Below are positions 8,037 to 10,014 of a stretch of 10,014 nt of DNA, in pieces. The notes beneath the pieces were generated by a model. That model did not search any database. It saw only the letters and a program-made list of their open reading frames with translations, and was not told where the DNA came from. Within the stretch, counting starts at the first letter, position 1, and the number at the start of each line of letters is the position of its first letter. A program made the translations under genes and the position numbers. The DNA is taken from assembly GCA_026770585.1 (NCBI GenBank), contig MU646425.1, positions 310,882 to 320,895 of the forward strand, read 5' to 3'. Source of the stretch: Baffinella frigidus (lineage: Eukaryota; Cryptophyceae; Cryptomonadales; Baffinellaceae).

Positions 8037-8135
8037 ACCCCCAACCCTCAACCCTCAACCTTCAACCCTCAACCCTCAACCCTCAACCAGGTCAACAAAG
8101 AGGGGCTCCCGTACGGGGAGGTCATGTCTCAGAAG
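2828..8135 (+). CDS. Erv46/ERGIC3-like cargo receptor, N-terminal part (five exons)
   Basis: Proposed join: 2828-2926, 3111-3179, 3852-3890, 6555-6668 (or from 6513), 8091-8135. Erv46/ERGIC3 proteins cycle between ER and Golgi in COPII/COPI vesicles, usually with Erv41, and retrieve escaped ER proteins. They have a short cytosolic N-terminus, one membrane span, a large lumenal domain and a second span near the C-terminus. The order here fits: FDVFPKTLDD (cytosolic start of the ERGIC_N domain), TASGGTLSIV leading into a hydrophobic span, TSLFMKTQTKHEM, INFDITFTRLPC and AMDVSGEHELDVVHD. The last motif favours Erv46 over Erv41 and over plant PDI-Erv fusions. All exons are multiples of three and all junctions are phase 0. 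The C-terminal domain is outside the window. Family assignment is strong; exact splice sites are inferred. Confidence 0.8.
3111..3179 (+). CDS. Erv46-like exon 2 (first membrane span)
   Basis: Twenty-three codons starting VTASGGTLSIV and ending ILLFSE, between acceptor CCCCCAG and donor CAGAG|GTCTCC. The 14 residues from LSIVV to LILLF are hydrophobic and match transmembrane segment 1 of the family, which follows a conserved S/C-G-G motif. Both this exon and intron 1 begin with GT after AG, so intron 1 is bounded by a duplicated AGGT. Confidence 0.82.
3184..3208. repeat. poly-C tract (25 C) just after the exon 2 donor
   Basis: Twenty-five consecutive C residues begin five bases into intron 2. 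The length may vary between individuals or be a sequencing estimate. Its position against the 5' splice site is unusual. The rest of intron 2 up to 3431 holds a small hairpin (TGTACTGC/GCAGTACA, about 3285-3322) and no gene. Confidence 0.9.
3432..3612. mobile_element. CCACACGAGGCT foldback, copy 1
   Basis: The terminal arms of about 27 bp pair with one mismatch (CCACACGAGGCT...CATGCGAACAGA). The centre is a perfect 20-bp stem (3511-3530 with 3536-3555; half AATTGGTCACGTGGCGCCCG) with a 5-base loop. The dinucleotide TC flanks both ends (3430-3431, 3613-3614). Same family as 4321-4499. Lies in intron 2. Confidence 0.88.
3628..3755. mobile_element. CCACGCCAGA foldback, copy 1
   Basis: Terminal inverted repeats CCACGCCAGA/TCTGGCGTGG bound 128 bp and are flanked by CA on both sides (3626-3627, 3756-3757). 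The first ~40 bp match the element at 5674 closely (shared CTTCGAAGGGGTCGCCAAAA). Only 15 bp separate it from the element at 3432-3612. No coding capacity. Confidence 0.85.
3852..3890 (+). CDS. Erv46-like exon 3 (13 codons)
   Basis: Between GGGCAG and ATG|GTGCGTG, the 13 codons read TSLFMKTQTKHEM. Placed after ...LLFSE, this aligns one-for-one with the LQYYLTTEVHPEL stretch that follows TM1 in ERGIC3. Such a short exon would be unconvincing alone. Its length, position, phase and a good donor (GTGCGTG) support it, and its 3' half plus donor is repeated four times at 4596-4890. The acceptor position is the least certain part. Confidence 0.55.
3908..4076. mobile_element. long palindrome starting 17 bp after exon 3
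   Basis: Termini CCACCAACCCTCACGGC (3908-3924) and its complement (4060-4076). The arms continue through GGCAAATCGACGATTTTCGA to a perfect central palindrome GTTGAAGTCGGA/TCCGACTTCAAC. The left terminal unit CCAACCCTCACGGCTTGGG is doubled (3911-3948), so one arm is longer. Transcribed as part of intron 3 it would form a hairpin of roughly 65 base pairs. No clear target duplication. Confidence 0.85.
4088..4213. mobile_element. CCACGCCAGA foldback, diverged copy
   Basis: Starts CCACGCCAGAGGGAA and ends TTCTGGCGTAG, one mismatch in the 10-bp termini; flanked by CC on both sides (4086-4087, 4214-4215). Internal GGGGAAACCCC dyad near 4131. The interior is not clearly similar to the 3628 and 5674 copies. 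The 4214-4320 gap shows no gene and repeats CCTGGTTCAGC at both ends. Confidence 0.7.
4321..4499. mobile_element. CCACACGAGGCT foldback, copy 2
   Basis: About 32-bp arms (CCACACGAGGCTACCTATGC / GCCTGGGTAGCCTCGTGTGG) pair with two mismatches. CA flanks both ends (4319-4320, 4500-4501). The right half is recognisably homologous to 3432-3612 (CACAAAACTTTAAAAGTCC, TATTCTGTTCGC). The left half carries a GTGTAGTAATTTT fragment of the core found in the other foldbacks. Lies in intron 3. Confidence 0.88.
4596..4890 (+). pseudogene. four degenerate copies of the exon 3 end and its donor
   Basis: The GAAGACGCAGACCAAGCACGAGATG|GTGCGTG end of exon 3 recurs with donors at 4625, 4729, 4824 and 4889. The encoded pieces read MQTQTRQKT, TKTQTKNEM, TKTQTRQKM and TKTLTKHEM. 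The units are 104, 95 and 65 bp long and continue into GGTTAGCACCCCATCTCATC and a CCCTTGTCACC...AATCATGAA spacer. Stops follow in frame just past the donor, as expected of intron. Two further spacer-only units lie at 4985-5005 and 5072-5095. No good acceptors precede the copies, so they are probably dead exon fragments. Confidence 0.6.
4895..5145. repeat. short TTTAGGG array and purine-rich stretch
   Basis: TTTAGGG/GTGTAGGG variants at 4897-4965 are followed by the CACCCCATCCCATCACCTTC spacer repeated at 4988 and 5073, with G/A-rich GGGAGGGAGG and GAGAGGGATAGAG runs between. No gene. Confidence 0.75.
5157..5443. repeat. C-rich CCCTAAA/CCCTACA array in intron 3
   Basis: CCCTACA units at 5190-5250, then nearly perfect CCCTAAA heptamers at 5303-5345 and further variants (CCCAAAT, CCCTAAAT) to 5443. 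The repeat unit is that of TTTAGGG telomeres. It sits inside an intron, so it is an interstitial array and not a chromosome end. Confidence 0.9.
5493..5635. repeat. 28-29-bp tandem repeat of mini-hairpins
   Basis: Five units start at 5493, 5521, 5549, 5578 and 5607. The unit is close to CAACTTGACAATTCTCAAGT + TGACAATCG. Within each unit CAACTTGA pairs with TCAAGTTG across a 6-base loop, so the array could fold as a row of short hairpins. The same AAGTTGAC/CAACTT words occur twice at 2670-2721. Confidence 0.9.
5674..5810. mobile_element. CCACGCCAGA foldback, copy 2
   Basis: Perfect 10-bp termini CCACGCCAGA/TCTGGCGTGG, flanked by CA on both sides (5672-5673, 5811-5812). The left ~40 bp match 3628-3755. 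It contains the perfect palindrome TCAATTCCTCCGCGGAGGAATTGA (5708-5731), here described by its half-site TCAATTCCTCCG, and the dyad GCGTGTC-CTGACACGC. 137 bp, no open reading frame. Confidence 0.85.
5835..6190. repeat. mixed GGGTTCA and TAGGG repeats with dispersed word GCCGTCCAGTC
   Basis: Two related blocks (5835-5945 and 5945-6050) carry CCTGAATCCTTACCCC or close variants, then GCCGTCCAGTCACAGAGATG, then GGGTTCAGG runs. TTGACAAGCCAGGCTCACAC occurs at 5625 and 5945. A pentamer run (TAGGG)n spans 6050-6092 and again 6111-6125. The GCCGTCCAGTC word recurs at 6267. No gene seen up to 6310, apart from a C run at 6288-6298. Confidence 0.75.
6312..6335. repeat. perfect hairpin CGAAAGTCAAC-GA-GTTGACTTTCG
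   Basis: Eleven-bp arms with a 2-base centre, followed by a second copy of the right arm (6340-6352) just before the diverged exon 4 copy at 6360. The repeat may mark the breakpoint of the exon duplication. Confidence 0.8.
6360..6443 (+). pseudogene. diverged upstream copy of exon 4 (28 codons)
   Basis: After GGACGGCAG the frame reads INFDVTFSRLPCSVLSLD then AMDVPGEHEL, parallel to true exon 4 at 6555-6638. I count 11 differences in 84 bases, eight of them at third codon positions, so it was under protein-level selection for at least part of its history. It keeps the CAG acceptor but breaks off before the DVVHDVYKRK end and has no donor. It is therefore truncated. It lies 195 bp upstream of its homologue. 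Confidence 0.75.
6555..6668 (+). CDS. Erv46-like exon 4 (start of lumenal domain)
   Basis: Thirty-eight codons: INFDITFTRLPCSVLSLD, AMDVSGEHELDVV, HDVYKRK, ending AAG|GTGTGTATAT, a strong donor. This is the best match in the window. INxDxxFxxxPCxxLSxDAMDVxGExxLDVxH is the core of the Erv46/ERGIC3 N-terminal domain. The acceptor could be CAG at 6552-6554, which is conserved in the upstream copy, or AG at 6511-6512. The latter would add KKNVDGLRDDLWAQ, which parallels the conserved VDxxRGDKLK that precedes INID in the family. I lean toward the longer exon but cannot settle it. Confidence 0.8.
6679..6750. repeat. (GA)n microsatellite, first of three
   Basis: GA/GAGAA run directly after the donor of exon 4. 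Equivalent runs lie at 6909-6974 and 7149-7210 after the donors of the partial copies, with GGGA interruptions. Reading frames through them give only Glu-Arg repeats. Confidence 0.95.
6839..6895 (+). pseudogene. partial exon 4 copy 2
   Basis: Nineteen codons MDVSGEHELDVVHDVYKRK, identical in protein to the end of exon 4; three base differences, all at third positions. Followed by GTGTGTATATCC. There is no AG acceptor directly before it (GAATCCCG), so it should not splice as an exon by itself. Confidence 0.8.
7079..7135 (+). pseudogene. partial exon 4 copy 3
   Basis: Reads MDVSGENDLDVVHDVYKRK. Six base differences from exon 4, five at third positions, giving two conservative changes (H to N, E to D). 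Intact frame and donor, no acceptor. Confidence 0.8.
7311..7367 (+). pseudogene. partial exon 4 copy 4
   Basis: Reads MDVSGQQRLDVVHDVYKRK; the changed part QQRLDV resembles the EQQLDV of animal ERGIC3. Frame intact; donor changed to GTTTGT. No acceptor. It is the last unit before the long C-rich arrays. Confidence 0.78.
7388..7817. repeat. degenerate CCCTAAA/CCCTGAA array in intron 4
   Basis: Nearly perfect CCCTAAA at 7408-7530, then mixed CCCTGAA, CCCTATA and CTCTGGAC variants. AATTCTAGYCCATA occurs at 7612 and 7735, about 123 bp apart, hinting at a larger repeat unit. No gene. Confidence 0.9.
7818..8087. repeat. CCCTCAA heptamer array
   Basis: Roughly 38 uninterrupted CCCTCAA heptamers with rare changes (CCCCCAA, CTTCAAC, CTGACCC). 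The homogeneity contrasts with the neighbouring degenerate array and indicates recent expansion. It runs directly into the exon 5 acceptor and supplies its pyrimidine-rich tract. Confidence 0.95.
8091..8135 (+). CDS. Erv46-like exon 5 (15 codons)
   Basis: Between CAACCAG and AAG|GTGCCTCC the codons read VNKEGLPYGEVMSQK. Joined to exon 4 this gives ...VYKRK-VNKEGLPYG, matching the RLDKDGxP stretch that follows LDVEHxxxK in ERGIC3. The exon starts with GT after AG and is followed by GT, as in exon 2. A second copy lies at 8604-8648. Confidence 0.7.
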
Positions 8136-8216
8136 GTGCCTCCCTCGCCCCCCTGAACCCTGAACCCTAAACCCTAGCTCTGCTTTACTCGGGTTGACCG
8201 ACTCTTCTCGAGTTGG

Positions 8217-8262
<46 letters not shown>

Positions 8263-8296
8263 CTCTATATGTCTATCTATCTATCTATATATATAT
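8217..8296. repeat. (CTAT)n and (AT)n microsatellite
   Basis: About 16 CTAT tetramers, interrupted near 8262-8270 (CTCTCTATATGT), ending in an AT run that abuts the inverted-repeat segment at 8297. Confidence 0.95.
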
Positions 8297-8709
8297 ATGC
8301 TGGGTGTGCGGTACAAAGCCGTCAGCTTCGGGGAGGGAAGGAGCCCGGGCCCACCAAATTGGTGGGCCCAAATAGACTGAGACAGTGCGGGAAAAGCTGC
8401 CCGACCAAGCACTACTGCGAGGAAAAGGTCGGGCCACCGAAAGTCCGGTCTAAATGTCGGGTGATAACATGTCTTTGTACCGGGGAGTTCTTAATTAGTA
8501 CCACGAAAATAAATGGACCGATCTGCGAAGCCTGGGTGGGCGCCGGGGGGAGACACAGCTAGGGGCTAGCAATGTCTCGCCTGCTCTACGACATCCGAAG
8601 CAGGTGGACAAAGAGGGGCTCCTGTACGGGGAAGTCATGTCGCAGAAGGTGGCCCCACCCTCCACCCTCCACCCTACAAATTATCGGGTGTGTACCGCAC
8701 ACCCAGCAT
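8297..8709. mobile_element. 413-bp segment with perfect 19-bp terminal inverted repeats, containing a second exon 5
   Basis: ATGCTGGGTGTGCGGTACA (8297-8315) is exactly complementary to 8691-8709. Inside are a perfect 11-bp stem GGGCCCACCAA (8351-8373), a GCCCGACC/GGTCGGGC pair and the exon 5 copy at 8604-8648. An open frame in 8297-8562 encodes a Cys-rich stretch of no recognised family. If the outer AT is counted as a target duplication, the termini become GCTGGGTGTG. It may be a non-autonomous transposon that captured an exon, or a duplication that arose as a foldback. Confidence 0.65.
8604..8648 (+). pseudogene. second copy of exon 5 (intact; duplicate or alternative exon)
   Basis: Reads VDKEGLLYGEVMSQK between CGAAGCAG and AAG|GTGGCC. 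Five differences from 8091-8135, three silent, two replacing (N to D, P to L). Frame, acceptor AG and donor GT are all kept, and the length is a multiple of three. It could be an alternative or additional exon and not a pseudogene. VDKEG is closer than VNKEG to the LDKDG of animal ERGIC3. Confidence 0.6.
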
Positions 8710-8734
8710 GTCAACTTGAGAATAGTCGGTCAAC

Positions 8735-8780
8735 AATTCGGTTTAGGGTTTTAGGGTTTAGGGTTTGCAGTTTGGGGTGT
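8735..8780. repeat. short TTTAGGG run
   Basis: Three TTTAGGG-type units followed by GGGGTGTAGGGG variants. Confidence 0.8.
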
Positions 8781-8796
8781 AGGGGTTGGGGTGTCG

Positions 8797-8849
8797 GATA
8801 GCACAACACGGTGGTTGAAATTAAAGCTGTTTCCATATGAGATTCGCCT
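8797..8849. repeat. 53-bp direct repeat, copy A (GATAGCACAACACGGTG ... ATGAGATTCGCCT)
   Basis: Matches 9711-9763 with about nine differences. Its end, CCATATGAGATTCGCCT, is the unit that is tandemly amplified after copy B. A related single unit lies at 480-500, at the edge of foldback 1. Confidence 0.85.
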
Positions 8850-8886
8850 CACGGAGAGGCGGGATTTGCCAGACAGCGTTGAAGGT

Positions 8887-9389
8887 ATGAACCCCCCTAT
8901 GCCCCTACGGGTTGCCTACCGTAGGGTCCTAGGTCTTATCGCTTAGGGGTTATTCACGAATCTCTTCCAAGTCCGCTGTGTGGTATTGCAGATGGAAATC
9001 CCTCATACCTCAACGGGTGGATGTTGGCCACGTTGGCGTCGAAGCCAACACCGATTTAATTGCGGCGAGTATTTTCCGAAGATACGATTTCGGGGACCTC
9101 CGAAGCGATTAGCAACGGAAATTGCTACACGGACGTGACCATTTTTAAAAGTACAGGTAAATCGTGTAGTAGTTTTTGTTTAAAATACTTTTAAAATCGT
9201 ATTTTCGGAAAATACTCGTCCGGATGAGATTCGTGGTGCAAGCGATTCTCGGTGCACCAATAATCCCTTTGGTTTCGATCCGCAATACCACACAGCGGAC
9301 TTGGAAGGGGTTCGTGAATAACCCCTAAGCGATAAGACCTAGGACCCTACGGTAGGCAACCCGTAGGGATAGGGGGGTTTCTACGGATA
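8887..9389. mobile_element. ~500-bp nested palindrome flanked by AAGGTA
   Basis: Arms 8890-8999 and 9276-9379 are reverse complements with few mismatches (CCCTACGGGTTGCCTACCGT, GTCCTAGGTCTTATCGCTTA, CCAAGTCCGCTGTGTGGTAT). Between them sits a second foldback (9066-9218). AAGGTA occurs on both sides (8882-8887 and 9389-9394). As a result the segment from 8885 reads GTATGA ... ATAAG, that is, GT...AG. The arm termini are not perfectly symmetric at the outer edge, so the true ends are uncertain. No open reading frame of note. Confidence 0.8.
9066..9218. mobile_element. inner foldback of the large palindrome
   Basis: Arms 9066-9090 and 9194-9218 (CGAGTATTTTCCGAAGATAC / GTATTTTCGGAAAATACTCG) pair with one mismatch. 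The centre holds GAAATTGCTACACGG ... AAATCGTGTAGTAGTTTTT, the core shared with the other foldbacks. It appears nested in the larger palindrome. Confidence 0.8.
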
Positions 9390-9394
9390 AGGTA

Positions 9395-9480
9395 ACGGAA
9401 ACTCGGCCCAAAATGGGCCGACACACCCTTCGTAGCCCGCTGTGTGGAAACGCACGTTTTCTGAAGGGGATGCGCGCGGG
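9395..9480. other. unassigned stretch with small dyads
   Basis: Contains CGGCCCA-AAA-TGGGCCG (9409-9425). Its CCCGCTGTGTGG word recalls TCCGCTGTGTGG in the palindrome arms. No gene or larger repeat recognised. Confidence 0.5.
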
Positions 9481-9487
9481 GCCAGGT

Positions 9488-9628
9488 TAATCTCCAAACA
9501 AGTATTAATTAATTCCTTTTGGGCAACGAAAATTGCTACACGATTTGCTCATAAAAGTAATAGTAGAGCATTTGTGTAGTAAATTTCGTTACGCCCAAGG
9601 CAATTAATTAATACTTTTGTGGAGATGA
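9488..9628. mobile_element. foldback element, copy 2 of 1349-1489 family, AGGT target duplication
   Basis: Termini TAATCTCCA/TGGAGATGA, arms of about 55 bp, 141 bp in total. It matches 1349-1489 closely along the whole length (AAGTATTAATTAATT, GCAACGAAAATT, AGTAATAGTAGAGCATTTGT). The flanking duplication AGGT is at 9484-9487 and 9629-9632. The local sequence GGGGCCAGGT | AGGTGGACCATGC is an occupied form of GGGACCAGGTGGACCATGC at 9959-9977. Together with the duplication the insert reads CCAG|GTTAAT...GATGAAG|GTGGAC, i.e. with GT...AG ends. Confidence 0.9.
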
Positions 9629-9741
9629 AGGTGGACCATGCTATCATATGGCTGTGTCTTGTGTTATGGTAAAGGTATGTCGATACTAAGACAAAAATGT
9701 ACACCCTTAAGATAGCACAACACGGTGATTTTAATTAATGC

Positions 9742-9945
9742 TGTTCCCATATGAGATTCGCCTGAGCTTTCACATGAGATTCGCCTGAGCTTTCACATGA
9801 GATTCGCCTGAGCTTTCATCTGAGATTCGCCTGAGTTTTTATCTGAGATTCGCCTGAGTTTTCCTATGAGATTCGCCTGAGTTTTCAAATATCGCCTGAG
9901 TTTTCAAATAAGACTCGCCTGAGTTTTCATGTGAGATTCGCCTGA
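9742..9945. repeat. 23-bp tandem repeat TGAGATTCGCCTGAGYTTTCAYA
   Basis: Unit starts at 9752, 9775, 9798, 9821, 9844 and 9867 are exactly 23 bp apart. Two or three shortened or degenerate units follow to 9945. The block begins inside the second copy of the 53-bp repeat (9711-9763). There are no unique spacers between units. Confidence 0.93.
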
Positions 9946-9966
9946 CGGAGAAGCTGGCGGGACCAG

Positions 9967-10014
9967 GTGGACCATGCGCGCGACCAAGGGGCTATCCAAG
10001 CCATCAAGGGCCAG
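9967..10014 (+). CDS. possible start of Erv46-like exon 6 (partial, runs off the window)
   Basis: After GGGACCAG the frame is open to the window end: VDHARDQGAIQAIKGQ, 16 codons in phase 0, joining on from exon 5. Family members have a variable, often charged linker here before the conserved CxxCYGA motif, so a fit is possible but not diagnostic. A partial copy of this start (GTGGACCATGC) follows the foldback at 9631. It might also belong to no gene. Confidence 0.35.
   Translation, partial: MDHARDQGAIQAIKGQ

Noticed and set aside
8194-8296. Coding start with Tyr-Leu-Ser-Ile repeats
   Set aside because: It is the CTAT microsatellite in translation.
8361-8440. tRNA-like or other structured RNA at the GGGCCCACC stem
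   Set aside because: There is no cloverleaf, and no A- or B-box pattern fits; the stem is a simple palindrome inside the inverted-repeat segment.
9742-9945. CRISPR array
   Set aside because: The 23-bp units are directly adjacent with no unique spacers, and the surrounding DNA is eukaryotic.
1-10014. Transposase, reverse transcriptase or viral gene that could drive the foldbacks
   Set aside because: No open frame in the window shows catalytic motifs of any such enzyme; all the elements here look non-autonomous.

Overview
This window looks like nuclear DNA of a microbial eukaryote, not a bacterium or virus. It has short, compact exons separated by long introns full of repeats. It carries many runs of the telomere-type heptamer TTTAGGG/CCCTAAA and its variants, long microsatellites, and at least ten short foldback (MITE-like) elements. 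TTTAGGG telomeres, frequent AG|GT duplications at intron ends and repeat-packed introns fit an alveolate alga (dinoflagellate or chromerid). Some green algae also have TTTAGGG telomeres, so the lineage is inferred and not proven.

The one gene I recognise runs on the + strand from about 2828. It is the N-terminal part of an Erv46/ERGIC3-type cargo receptor of the early secretory pathway. I can place exon 1 (2828-2926), exon 2 with the first membrane span (3111-3179), a 13-codon exon 3 (3852-3890), exon 4 (from 6513 or 6555 to 6668), exon 5 (8091-8135) and a possible start of exon 6 (9967 to the window end). Every exon is a multiple of three and every junction falls between codons. The conserved cysteine-rich lumenal domain and second membrane span would lie beyond the window.

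Layout: 1-2290 is repeat-only upstream DNA (C-rich 14-mers and heptamers, G-rich heptamers, a 25-bp tandem repeat, four foldbacks or palindromes). A possible minus-strand first exon at 2306-2446 faces away from the Erv46 gene across a gap of about 380 bp. From 2828 on is the gene. Introns 2 and 3 hold six foldbacks. Intron 3 also holds degenerate copies of the end of exon 3, telomere-like arrays, mini-hairpin repeats and a diverged copy of exon 4. Intron 4 holds a tandem array of partial exon 4 copies and a long CCCTCAA array. After exon 5 comes a segment with 19-bp terminal inverted repeats that contains a second copy of exon 5, then a ~500-bp palindrome, another foldback with an AGGT target duplication, and a 23-bp tandem repeat.

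The most unusual features are two. First, exons 3, 4, 5 and perhaps 6 each have extra copies lying in the introns, and the exon 4 copies differ mainly at third codon positions. Second, one foldback (9488-9628) sits in a site whose empty counterpart is also in the window. Its AGGT duplication gives it GT...AG ends, which is what is expected of an intron-generating (introner) element. No transposase, rRNA, tRNA or CRISPR array was seen.
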